This document shows, piece by piece, positions 17,046 through 25,292 of a DNA stretch of 64,000 nucleotides. The translations under genes and the position numbers were made by a program. A model generated the notes under the pieces. It was given only the letters and a program-made list of their open reading frames with translations, searched no databases and had not been told where the DNA came from. How positions within the stretch are numbered: position 1 is the stretch's first letter; every line of letters starts with the position of its first letter. Source of the DNA: Legionellaceae bacterium (GTDB lineage: Bacteria > Pseudomonadota > Gammaproteobacteria > Legionellales > Legionellaceae); NCBI GenBank assembly GCA_011087865.1, contig JAALKW010000001.1, positions 45,475 through 109,474 on the forward strand, in the 5' to 3' direction.

Positions 17046-18896
17046 ATGGTGTTCGAAATGAAAATTAATCCAAGTCCAGAAATATACAATCAACAGTCTG
17101 CGGCACTCATGCGACAACGAGGTATTTTACGAGCCTCAGAAACCATTGAAGATGCATTAGAGCGTGTTTTAACTGCAATGCTTCAAATGGACAAAAAATT
17201 AAATCAAAATCAAGTAGACTCGGCATTTCAAGATAAACTCGTTGCGTTAGTGAATACAGGAAGCATTATTTTTGGAACACCTATTTTGACAGGCGCTGGC
17301 AGGACATCACAGGTAACGGCAGCCTGTACGGTATTACCGATACAGGTGACTCATGGGCAAGCAGATTATGATCATTTTGGCGCTAAATCATATAGCTCAT
17401 TGGGACAATCGCTTGGAACCGGCTATGATTTATCTGAGTTACTCGATCCTGTCAGTACACTCATGGCATTTAATGCCATTTTAAATAAAATGAATGGCGA
17501 ATTTGTTTCAAGCGCGAAAAGGCCTGTGGCGAGCATGGCAACCCTTCGAGCAGATCATCCTCAAATTTTGGCCTTTATTCGTGCAAAAAGAAACGCTGAT
17601 TTTTTTGAGTGGCGATTTAATATTTCAGTATTTTTAACAGATGCTTTTATGCATGCTGCTGAACAGAATGCACCCTGGTTCCTACGAGATAATAAGGGAA
17701 AAGTAGTAGATCAAATACCCGCTAAAACACTGATTGAAGCAATTGCTGATTCAGCACATTACTGCGGAGAGCCCGGTGTTTTATTCAAAGACAGGGTTGA
17801 GGAAGATAACCCAACGCCACAGTGGCACTATCAAAGTACTGCACCTTGTGCCGAAATTGCTATGGCTGCGGGTGATGCATGCCAATTTAGTTATGTGAAT
17901 CTTTCAAATTTTGTCCATGCAGGTGTGTTTGATACAGCAAGGTTTGCTGAAGCCGTCGAAGTACTGACAAGATTTTTAGATAACTCGGTTGAATATACAA
18001 TAGAAAATGAAGCAAATGCTGGGCTAGATTTACCTTTGGTTCGTGAAAAACGCCGTATTGGTGTGGCTGTTACGGGATTTGCAGATTTACTGATTAAACT
18101 TGAAATCGCTTATGAAGATCCTAAAGCTGTAAACTTAGCCGAGCAAATTTCAGAGTTGTTAGATTTTCACTCTAAAAAAGCATCTGTTGGATTAGCCAAG
18201 CTACGGGGTGTTTTTCCAAGTTATGAACAGAGTCGTTACAAAGAGCATGAGTGGGTGAGACGGAAAGCCTCTAAAACAACAGGGTTTGTATCAAAAGAAG
18301 CTTGGGATGCTCTATATGACGAGATGGAATCAACAGGCATTCGACACGCCACAACAACTGCTATGCCACCGACAGGCACAAGCAGTACGATTGCGAATAT
18401 TTCTAAAAGCTTAGAACCTCATTTTTCCTATCAAGATTTTATGAACGGAGGGGTGCTGCCTATTATAAAACGTGTGATTGAAACGCACATTGCACCTGAA
18501 ATGCAAGGTGAAATTTTAGCGCATGTTGAGAAGCAGGGCTGTTTTCCTGAAGCTGTATGTGAAGAGAAACCTTTTCTTAAAACAGCGTGTCAAATAGAGC
18601 CTACGCCGCATCTTGCTATTCAAGCTGGATTTCAAACTTTCTTAGATGATGCGATATCCAAAACGATTAATATGGCCCAAAAAACGACTGTAAAAGCGAT
18701 TGAGGGGATTATTTATGAAGCATACAAAAGCCATTTAAAAGGCATTACTATTTTTAGAGATAATTGTTTGTCTGAACGCGAGTTGGAGCAGACCAGTCTG
18801 CCCAAGGCGAATCGTTTTTTTGTTGATTTAAATGCGAGTACCACCAGAGGTGCCGCAGCAGAGGCTGACGGCCAAACCAATGATTTGAATGCGTGA
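17046..18896 (+). CDS. Divergent class II ribonucleotide-reductase-like protein
   Basis: This 616-residue protein follows the large catalytic domain of adenosylcobalamin-dependent RNR along its length. It has AACTVLP (Cys94, first redox Cys), RPVASMATLRADHPQI (nucleotide-site region), APCAEIAM (thiyl-radical Cys268 and Glu270), DACQFSYVNL (Cys279, second redox Cys) and PPTGTSSTIA (441-450, phosphate-binding). Two differences stand out. The Asn two residues before the radical Cys, found in N-x-C-x-E, is Ala266. No C-terminal Cys pair for re-reduction is visible. The usual GGGTGF loop reads LGTGYD. It may be a divergent reductase or have a different radical reaction. The start ATG 17046 lacks a clear ribosome binding site. 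Confidence 0.8.
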   Translation: MVFEMKINPSPEIYNQQSAALMRQRGILRASETIEDALERVLTAMLQMDKKLNQNQVDSAFQDKLVALVNTGSIIFGTPILTGAGRTSQVTAACTVLPIQVTHGQADYDHFGAKSYSSLGQSLGTGYDLSELLDPVSTLMAFNAILNKMNGEFVSSAKRPVASMATLRADHPQILAFIRAKRNADFFEWRFNISVFLTDAFMHAAEQNAPWFLRDNKGKVVDQIPAKTLIEAIADSAHYCGEPGVLFKDRVEEDNPTPQWHYQSTAPCAEIAMAAGDACQFSYVNLSNFVHAGVFDTARFAEAVEVLTRFLDNSVEYTIENEANAGLDLPLVREKRRIGVAVTGFADLLIKLEIAYEDPKAVNLAEQISELLDFHSKKASVGLAKLRGVFPSYEQSRYKEHEWVRRKASKTTGFVSKEAWDALYDEMESTGIRHATTTAMPPTGTSSTIANISKSLEPHFSYQDFMNGGVLPIIKRVIETHIAPEMQGEILAHVEKQGCFPEAVCEEKPFLKTACQIEPTPHLAIQAGFQTFLDDAISKTINMAQKTTVKAIEGIIYEAYKSHLKGITIFRDNCLSERELEQTSLPKANRFFVDLNASTTRGAAAEADGQTNDLNA

Positions 18897-18911
18897 GTGT
18901 TACAGACAGGC

Positions 18912-20042
18912 CTAACCTAATAAATGCTTGGTTAGCTCGTAATAAATAGCACTTAATCTGTCTAAGTCATCGAGATTCACACATTCGTTGACTTGGTGGA
19001 TGGTTGCATTAATCGGTCCGAGCTCAACAACTTCCACCCCATAAGGTGCAATAAAGCGTGCGTCAGATGTACCGCCACTGGTGGATAGCTCGGGCGCTTG
19101 GTTTGTATGCGCGGTAATGGCATCAATACAGGCATTCACCAAGACACCCGGTGGTGTTAAAAAAGGCTCGCCGTTGATGCGCCAAGTGATTTTAGGCTGA
19201 AGCTGATATGTCTCAAAATGCGCTTCGATTGCTGTCATCAGTTGCTCTGACGTTTGTTCGGTTGAATAACGAAGATTAAACTGCAAAATCAGCTCGCCAG
19301 GAATGATGTTATTGGCTTCACCGCCAGATTCAATATGTGTGATTTGTAAGCTTGTGGCTGGAAAATGCTGGTTACCTGTATCCCAGGTGTGCTGCACTAA
19401 AGCACTTAAAGCCGGAGCTAAAGTATGAATTGGATTTTCAGCAAGGTGAGGGTAGGCGACATGGCCTTGCTTGCCTTTCAGCACGCAATGCCCTGTCAGT
19501 GAGCCACGGCGGCCAATTTTAAGCGTATCACCTAATTGGGTGTGGCTTGATGGTTCACCAACCAAGCAATATTTAGGCTTAATGTTTTGTTTCTCGAGCT
19601 CGGCCATGACGTAGGGCGTGCCATTATCAAAATCATCTCCTTCTTCACCACTGGTAATTAAAAAACCTAAGCTGCCTTTAAAATTCGGGTGGCTTTGAAT
19701 AAAACGCTCGGCGGCAATTAGCATGGCGGCGAGGCTACCTTTCATGTCAGCAGTACCTCGGCCAAAGGCGATATTATTTTTAACCTGTAACTCAAATGGC
19801 TTGGTTTGCCATTGCTTCATATCCCCAACAGGTACAACATCTGTATGCCCTGCAAAGACAAATAGTGGCTCAGCAGTACCGATGCGTGCAAAAAAATTTG
19901 AAACAGGTGGGTTATCAAAGCGCGTACAGGTAAAGCCTAATTGTTCTAATTGTTGCATTAAATAATCTTGGCACCCGGCATCAGTTGGTGTGATAGATTT
20001 AAACCCAATTAGCTGGGTGAGTATGTCTTGAAGATTTAGCAT
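18912..20042 (-). CDS. dapE: Succinyl-diaminopimelate desuccinylase
   Basis: This 376-residue M20 metallopeptidase-fold enzyme splits N-succinyl-LL-diaminopimelate in the lysine/peptidoglycan DAP pathway. Visible are [12 protein letters not shown] (zinc His and catalytic Asp), [12 protein letters not shown] (bridging Asp), TSGEEGDD (catalytic Glu pair), the dimerisation domain with RRGSLTG and HVAYPH, and the last zinc His in IHQVNE. It overlaps the dapD start by seven bases, so the two are one operon with dapD first. Confidence 0.96.
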   Translation of the reverse strand: MLNLQDILTQLIGFKSITPTDAGCQDYLMQQLEQLGFTCTRFDNPPVSNFFARIGTAEPLFVFAGHTDVVPVGDMKQWQTKPFELQVKNNIAFGRGTADMKGSLAAMLIAAERFIQSHPNFKGSLGFLITSGEEGDDFDNGTPYVMAELEKQNIKPKYCLVGEPSSHTQLGDTLKIGRRGSLTGHCVLKGKQGHVAYPHLAENPIHTLAPALSALVQHTWDTGNQHFPATSLQITHIESGGEANNIIPGELILQFNLRYSTEQTSEQLMTAIEAHFETYQLQPKITWRINGEPFLTPPGVLVNACIDAITAHTNQAPELSTSGGTSDARFIAPYGVEVVELGPINATIHQVNECVNLDDLDRLSAIYYELTKHLLG

Positions 20043-20866
20043 GTGCTGCTATCTCGCAAAATATCATTGACGCTGACTTTGGCACGTGTTTTTTCATCAA
20101 CCTGTTTCACAATTACAGCGCAGGCAAGGCTGTGCGTGCCATCTTCACTGGGTAGGCTGCCAGGGACCACAACAGCACCTGACGGTACGCGACCCATTGT
20201 AATTTCACCGGTTAAGCGATTATAAATTTTAGTGCTTTGGCCAATAAAAACCCCCATGGAGATGACAGCATGGTGCTCTACGACGACCCCTTCAACAATT
20301 TCTGAACGTGCGCCAATAAAGCAGTGATCTTCAATAATTGTAGGTTCTGCTTGCAGGGGTTCTAAGACACCACCTATACCAGCGCCACCGGATAGATGTA
20401 CATGTTTTCCGATTTGCGCACAGGATCCAACAGTCGCCCAAGTATCAATCATAGAGCCTTCGTCAATGTAGGCGCCAATATTAATATAAGAAGGCATAAG
20501 AATGGTATTTTTACCAATAAAGCTGCCACGACGCGCAATGGCATCAGGCACAACACGAACACCTTGACTTCCAAATGCATCGCTGGATGTGTTCGAAAAT
20601 TTCAGGGGTAATTTGTCATAAAATCGGCTATGTGCACCTTCGATAACTTGATTGGCATAGCATTTAAAAGACAGCAAAATAGCTTTTTTAATCCAAGCAT
20701 TGACCACCCATGCGCCATTTTGGGGTTCAGCAACACGAATTTCGCCCGAATCCAATTGATTAAATACTGTATTTAAAGTCTCTAATAATTCAGGAGGTGC
20801 TGTTTCTGGTGATAAATTAGCTTTGTTCTCAAAGTAATGATTGATTTGTTTTTCTAGTGTTAACAT
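20036..20866 (-). CDS. dapD: Tetrahydrodipicolinate N-succinyltransferase
   Basis: This 276-residue left-handed beta-helix enzyme transfers succinyl from succinyl-CoA to tetrahydrodipicolinate, the step before DapC/DapE. Hexapeptide-repeat character is clear from about residue 105 to 220 (for example [40 protein letters not shown] and [11 protein letters not shown]). The C-terminal [10 protein letters not shown] region is typical. AGGA precedes the ATG. It is the first gene of the dapD-dapE pair. Confidence 0.96.
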   Translation of the reverse strand: MLTLEKQINHYFENKANLSPETAPPELLETLNTVFNQLDSGEIRVAEPQNGAWVVNAWIKKAILLSFKCYANQVIEGAHSRFYDKLPLKFSNTSSDAFGSQGVRVVPDAIARRGSFIGKNTILMPSYINIGAYIDEGSMIDTWATVGSCAQIGKHVHLSGGAGIGGVLEPLQAEPTIIEDHCFIGARSEIVEGVVVEHHAVISMGVFIGQSTKIYNRLTGEITMGRVPSGAVVVPGSLPSEDGTHSLACAVIVKQVDEKTRAKVSVNDILRDSSTC

Positions 20867-20905
20867 CTGATGGTCCTGTTTATTAAGTGTTTGATTAAAA
20901 TACGT

Positions 20906-22057
20906 TTATTGCATCGCTTGTTCTAAGTCAGCTTTTAAATCATCAACATGTTCAATGCCGATAGAAAGACGTATTAATCCGTCATCTATGCCGAGCGCTT
21001 CTCGTTTTTCAGGAGGAATAGAGGCGTGTGTCATGATAGCCGGGTGCTCAATTAAACTTTCAACGCCACCTAAGCTCTCCGCCAAAGTAAATATTTTACA
21101 GCGTGATAACATCTGTTTAGCTGCCTCTAGCCCACCTTTCATAATGATGGTAATCATACCACCAAAAGTGTGCATTTGTTCGGTTGCCAGTGCATGTTCA
21201 GGGTGGCTGGGTAAGCCTGGATAAATCACGCGGCTTACTGCTGGGTGTGTTTCAAGCCAATGTGCGAGGATATTGGCATTTTCAGTATGTCGCTGCATAC
21301 GCAGGGCCAGTGTTTTTAAGCTACGTAACACGAGAAAACTGTCAAACGGTCCTGCGATAGCGCCGCATGAGTTTTGTAAAAAACAGAGTTGCTCAGCCAG
21401 ATCAGGGTTATCGCTAATCACAACCACACCGTTGACAACATCTGAATGGCCGTTTAAATACTTTGTGGCTGAGTGCAGTACAATATCAATGCCAAGCTCA
21501 AGCGGACGCTGAATCCACGGGGTTGCAAACGTATTATCAGCAACGGTTATTAAATTATTTTTTTTAGCGAGTTCTGCAATGGCTTTAAGATTGACTAGTT
21601 TCAAAAGTGGGTTAGAAGGTGTTTCGAGCCAGATCATGCGCGTATTAGGTTTGATGGCGGCTTCAATGGCGCTCATATCTGCCATATCTATAAATGAAAA
21701 ATCAAGTTGGTTGGTTCGGGTCTTAATTTTATCAAACAAACGATACGTGCCACCGTATAAATCATCTAGTGCAATCACATGTGAGCCTGCATCGAGTAAA
21801 TCAATGACTGTATTGACGGCGGCCATGCCAGAAGCAAAAGCAAAGCCATGTTGGCCTGATTCTAGATCTGCAATACAGGCTTCATAAGCCGTTCGTGTTG
21901 GATTTTGAGTCCGTGAATATTCATAGCCCTGGTGTTCTCCTGGAGCGGTTTGAGCATAGGTTGAAGTCGCGTAAATCGGTTGCATAACGGCACCGGTTGT
22001 TGGATCAGGGGATTGACCGGCGTGAATAGCCCGTGTATTAAAATGTTTTTTATGCAT
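20906..22057 (-). CDS. Trans-sulfuration PLP enzyme (cystathionine gamma-synthase/lyase)
   Basis: The start MHKKHFNTRAIHAGQ at 22057 matches the usual family N-terminus. An in-frame ATG at 22087 is less likely. The 383 residues carry YEYSRTQNPTR (phosphate-binding Tyr/Arg of the neighbouring subunit), FASGMAA, the PLP Lys in LHSATKYLNGHSD and the C-terminal SLGGVESLIEHP. Synthase (MetB) and lyase cannot be told apart reliably by eye, so no symbol is given. It acts in cytoplasmic cysteine-methionine interconversion. It lies upstream of dapD on the same strand, 39 bases away. Confidence 0.9.
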   Translation of the reverse strand: MHKKHFNTRAIHAGQSPDPTTGAVMQPIYATSTYAQTAPGEHQGYEYSRTQNPTRTAYEACIADLESGQHGFAFASGMAAVNTVIDLLDAGSHVIALDDLYGGTYRLFDKIKTRTNQLDFSFIDMADMSAIEAAIKPNTRMIWLETPSNPLLKLVNLKAIAELAKKNNLITVADNTFATPWIQRPLELGIDIVLHSATKYLNGHSDVVNGVVVISDNPDLAEQLCFLQNSCGAIAGPFDSFLVLRSLKTLALRMQRHTENANILAHWLETHPAVSRVIYPGLPSHPEHALATEQMHTFGGMITIIMKGGLEAAKQMLSRCKIFTLAESLGGVESLIEHPAIMTHASIPPEKREALGIDDGLIRLSIGIEHVDDLKADLEQAMQ

Positions 22058-22125
22058 GGCAGGTCTTAGGCTGAACAGAACAGGCATTTATTATGGCATG
22101 GATAATTTACTTGGACCAGTTCATG

Positions 22126-22440
22126 TTATTGTTCCATGCCAAGGTTTGAGCCAGGCGCAGGCGCAATTGCATCGAGCATCTCTTGAAATTGATGGACGTC
22201 AGTGGTGGTGTATACGCCGAGCCTCACCAATTCATTGAGCAGATGATGCGCTGTTGCACGCTGTTCAGCATTGAGGTCATTGTTTTGCTCGACTCTTTGA
22301 TGTGCTTCATTGAGAGCACCAGCATGTTCAGAATACTGAGCGCCGATTGTTCTATGTAATATGGGGGGGGGTGGGGGGAGGTCAGTATCTGAATCATCAA
22401 TTGAGTCATTATATTCTGGATCTTCTGGATATTCTGGCAT
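22126..22440 (-). CDS. Small acidic protein with a polyproline run
   Basis: AGGAG lies seven bases before the ATG of this 104-residue protein. The N-terminus is acidic (MPEYPEDPEYNDSIDDSDTD), followed by PPPPP encoded by a C9 run on the coding strand (22363-22371), then a helical part with HLLNELVRLGVYTT. I do not recognise a family. The long C run in an AT-rich genome is a place where slippage could switch the frame. The acidic, proline-rich make-up and isolation between core genes suggest an accessory or effector-like role, without proof. Confidence 0.6.
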   Translation of the reverse strand: MPEYPEDPEYNDSIDDSDTDLPPPPPILHRTIGAQYSEHAGALNEAHQRVEQNNDLNAEQRATAHHLLNELVRLGVYTTTDVHQFQEMLDAIAPAPGSNLGMEQ

Positions 22441-22574
22441 GTTTTATCTCCTCATGTTGTTTATATCAGCATAGCATAAATTAAATTCGCAACAAGGATT
22501 TCAAAAAAAAAACCACTATGTGTTAAAATAATTCCTGTTTATATAGGGTTTAGTAGAAAGCACTTGGAGAGGCT

Positions 22575-23372
22575 ATGCGTTTAAGACGGTTTCATGACGC
22601 CCAAGAGGGTATAACAGAGCGGGTAAAATTTATCACGGCACTCAATGAACTGCGTAAAGGTCAAAAAAGGACGCACTGGATATGGTATATACTGCCTCAG
22701 TCAAAAGGGTTAGGAAAAAGTGATATAGCAAAAAAATATGAGCTGTCTAGTTTTTCGGAGGCCTGTGCTTACCTGGAAGATCCCATACTTTTTAAGCGTT
22801 ATTTTCAAATAGTAACGTGCATAGAACAGCAATTAAAGACGAAATCTTTGCGTACGCTGATGTCATCAGATATAGATACAAAAAAAACCCGCTCAAGTTT
22901 AGCGCTTTTCCATAAAGCGGCGTTGCACCTCATTCGTAATGATAGCCCAAATAAAAGAAACTTTGCATTACTGAGAGATACTTGTGATCGCATTTTGAAG
23001 AAAACAGATCCTCATCAAAAAAAGTCAGGAAATTTGCAAGAAGCAATCACGCGGCTTGATGAATATTTAGAAAATAGAAAGCAAGAATGGGGTTTTCACT
23101 ATAATTTTTTTGGTTTAATGAGTTTTATTTATTGGATGAATGATTTATTGTGTGGAACAGATTATTTTAATATCAAAAATAAAGACACTAAAGTGGCGGC
23201 AGCGACTAAATTAAGAAATACTTTAAATGGAAGCGTACCTGAAGAAAACAAGTTAACGCCTCTTGAGAAGAGTGCATTGAAAGAAGGTCGGTTGGGTATA
23301 ATAGTTGATCAAATCGGCGGGGATTCAATATTAACTGCTGATACCTCAAGGAAGATATCCCCTAAAATGTGA
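22575..23372 (+). CDS. DUF1810 domain protein with an unrelated C-terminal extension
   Basis: Residues about 3-120 match DUF1810: RRFHDAQEG, ELRKGQKRTHWIWYILPQSKGLGKSDIAKKY, EACAYLEDPILF and DIDTKKTRSSLALF. The usual family is about 140 residues. This protein has 265, and residues about 135-265 show no domain I know. GGAGA precedes the ATG. DUF1810 has no settled biochemical role that I can cite, so I give none. It is followed at 23394 by gspC in the same direction, but an operon is uncertain. Confidence 0.8.
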   Translation: MRLRRFHDAQEGITERVKFITALNELRKGQKRTHWIWYILPQSKGLGKSDIAKKYELSSFSEACAYLEDPILFKRYFQIVTCIEQQLKTKSLRTLMSSDIDTKKTRSSLALFHKAALHLIRNDSPNKRNFALLRDTCDRILKKTDPHQKKSGNLQEAITRLDEYLENRKQEWGFHYNFFGLMSFIYWMNDLLCGTDYFNIKNKDTKVAAATKLRNTLNGSVPEENKLTPLEKSALKEGRLGIIVDQIGGDSILTADTSRKISPKM

Positions 23373-23393
23373 TTTAAATTGGAATAAGAATAT

Positions 23394-23885
23394 TTGAAAA
23401 TTAAGTATTTAAAAATATTAGCAGGTATTTTGTTTGCTTTAATTTTATTTGAATGGGCTAGTAGTATTCGAAAAAATATTATATTTAATCGCATGGAAAA
23501 AACCAGTTCAGATAAAGTTGTCATAGCGAATCAAATACCCAGGCCTCAAATTAAAAAAACAGCGCCTGCCATCAAAATAGCATTGTTTGGAGATTACGTG
23601 CCTGATAATGTCACGGCTGCCGGCGTGAAACGTTCTGTGCTGCACATGAGCGTTGTTGGCATTTTATTTGATGTGGATGAAACCAAATCGCATGTCATGC
23701 TAGAGTTACCTGATCATCAGGTGAAATCATTTGGTGTAGGAGATAGTTTGCCAGGAAATGCTGTTATTAAACGCATTACACCTGAAGGTATTTTAATCAT
23801 GCGTGATGGTGTACTTGAAAGTTTAAGTTTGCCTAAAAATGAATTGTTCTTTTCGCCTCCTGCAGAAGTGTTACAGGAAGGTTGA
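23394..23885 (+). CDS. Orphan type II secretion protein C (GspC/LspC-like)
   Basis: This 163-residue protein uses a TTG start with GGAAT upstream. One membrane helix (about 7-23) is followed by a linker and the periplasmic homology region (about 65-155): LHMSVVGILFDVDETKSHVML, FGVGDSLPGNAVIKRI and LIMRDGVLESLSL. GspC links the inner-membrane platform to the outer-membrane secretin and helps choose cargo. It lacks a C-terminal PDZ or coiled-coil domain, as does the short Legionella LspC. No other gsp gene is nearby, which agrees with the scattered lsp loci in Legionella. Confidence 0.8.
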   Translation: MKIKYLKILAGILFALILFEWASSIRKNIIFNRMEKTSSDKVVIANQIPRPQIKKTAPAIKIALFGDYVPDNVTAAGVKRSVLHMSVVGILFDVDETKSHVMLELPDHQVKSFGVGDSLPGNAVIKRITPEGILIMRDGVLESLSLPKNELFFSPPAEVLQEG

Positions 23886-23920
23886 TTGATATTTAATTTA
23901 ATCTAATTTAAAGGTGTTGT

Positions 23921-24232
23921 ATGCGATTTTTTATTTGTTTAATTTTCTTTGCTTTAACTGCCTGCAGTATTAACTCGTTGAATTTGCGAGAGGGAATTTC
24001 GAGTTTTAAAAAGCAGAATTACCGTTCAGCGTTTGTTCGTCTGATGCCTGAAGCAGAAAAAGGCAACTGTGATGCGCAATATGCGGTTGGGTATATGTAT
24101 TATTATGGTGAAGGCGTGGTTGAAGATAAGCAAAAAGCAGCGAAATGGATTAATCGAGCGGCTGAGGCGGGGCAGAAAGATGCAATTGCTGCGGCGAAGT
24201 TGTTGCGGAAAGAGGCGCCGCACCCGTATTAG
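23921..24232 (+). CDS. Sel1-repeat lipoprotein
   Basis: This 103-residue protein has a signal peptide ending in a lipobox (LTAC, Cys15). At least one clear Sel1 repeat follows (AQYAVGYMYYYGEGVVEDKQKAAKWINRAAEAG, about 52-84), and a weaker partial unit precedes it. Such repeats make helical scaffolds for protein contacts. In Legionella some Sel1 proteins (EnhC, LpnE) affect host entry. This one is far shorter, and the role is open. Its 3' end overlaps the convergent mutY end by 83 bases. Confidence 0.8.
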   Translation: MRFFICLIFFALTACSINSLNLREGISSFKKQNYRSAFVRLMPEAEKGNCDAQYAVGYMYYYGEGVVEDKQKAAKWINRAAEAGQKDAIAAAKLLRKEAPHPY

Positions 24233-25292
24233 CTTGTAAAAATTGCTCTACAATGTGTTGAATGGGTTTGGGCAAGCCAAATGTTTTCAGTGTTGAGATA
24301 TCAATCCATCGGCCGTTTTTAGGTAAAATTTGACTTAAAGTATGGGCCTCAACGCACAGTGCACGTGGGTATAAGTTCAGTTTATAGTGTGTAAACGCAT
24401 GTTTTACGATAGGTAGAGGCATATTCGTTTGTGTTTGAAGACCATGTGTGGTTTGTATATGTGTCATGGCACAGGTGCTTTTATCTAGCTTAGGTAAACT
24501 CCATAACCCGCCCCATAAGCCTTTTGATGGTTGTTTTTCGAGATAAATCACAGAACGCTTGATATTATGCAGTAAAATAAATTGTGCCTCACGGGTAGGG
24601 ATTGTTTTTTTAGGTGCTTTTTCTGGATAATCTGCTGTTAATTTTTGAATCTTAGCAAGGCAGTGGGTACGCATCGGACATATATGGCAACTCGGATTTT
24701 TAGGGGTGCAAATCAGCGCGCCTAAGTCCATGATGGCTTGGGTATAGTTTGCAGCCTCTGAGTTTGGTAAGCAAGTATTCGCATATTGCAAATATGTTTT
24801 TTTGATGGCGGAGGTGTTAGGTTGCCCTGAAATCAAAAAATAACGGCTTAAAATACGTTTTACATTGCCATCTAAAATAGCAGCGGGTTGATTGAATGCC
24901 AGTGAGCGAATAGCGGCAGCAGTCGAGTCACCAATGCCAGGTAATGTGGTTAGTTGTTTTAAGTCACTTGGAAAGTTATTTTCAAATACGGTTGTGATTA
25001 AATAAGCTGTTTTTTGAAGGTTTCTTCCGCGGCTGTAATAGCCAAGGCCTGCCCAATAAGTTAAAACGTCGTCTTCTGTCGCATTGGCAAGGATTTTAAT
25101 ATCTGGAAAACGTGCGATAAATTTTTCAAAATAAGGGATGACGGTTTTGACTTGAGTTTGTTGTAGCATGACCTCTGAAATCCACACATGATAAGGTGTT
25201 CTAGGATTTTGCCAGGGTAAGTTTTTTCGGCCGTTTTTTTTAAACCAATCTAATAGTGCTGGTGCGAAAAAGTGTGCGTTATTATTTTGCAT
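24150..25292 (-). CDS. mutY: A/G-specific adenine DNA glycosylase
   Basis: This 380-residue enzyme removes adenine opposite 8-oxoguanine. It has WISEVMLQQTQV (catalytic Glu), a helix-hairpin-helix LPGIGDSTAAAIRS with catalytic Asp in ILDGNVKR, the iron-sulfur cysteines CTPKNPSCHICPMRTHC and a C-terminal NUDIX-like domain (LEKQPSKGLWGGLWSLP). ATG 25292 is preferred over a TTG at 25307. The last 25 or so residues after HIVEQFL are Pro/Thr/Gln-rich and overlap the convergent Sel1 gene. The start overlaps the asmA-like gene by 11 bases. Confidence 0.95.
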   Translation of the reverse strand: MQNNNAHFFAPALLDWFKKNGRKNLPWQNPRTPYHVWISEVMLQQTQVKTVIPYFEKFIARFPDIKILANATEDDVLTYWAGLGYYSRGRNLQKTAYLITTVFENNFPSDLKQLTTLPGIGDSTAAAIRSLAFNQPAAILDGNVKRILSRYFLISGQPNTSAIKKTYLQYANTCLPNSEAANYTQAIMDLGALICTPKNPSCHICPMRTHCLAKIQKLTADYPEKAPKKTIPTREAQFILLHNIKRSVIYLEKQPSKGLWGGLWSLPKLDKSTCAMTHIQTTHGLQTQTNMPLPIVKHAFTHYKLNLYPRALCVEAHTLSQILPKNGRWIDISTLKTFGLPKPIQHIVEQFLQANTGAAPLSATTSPQQLHLSAPPQPLD

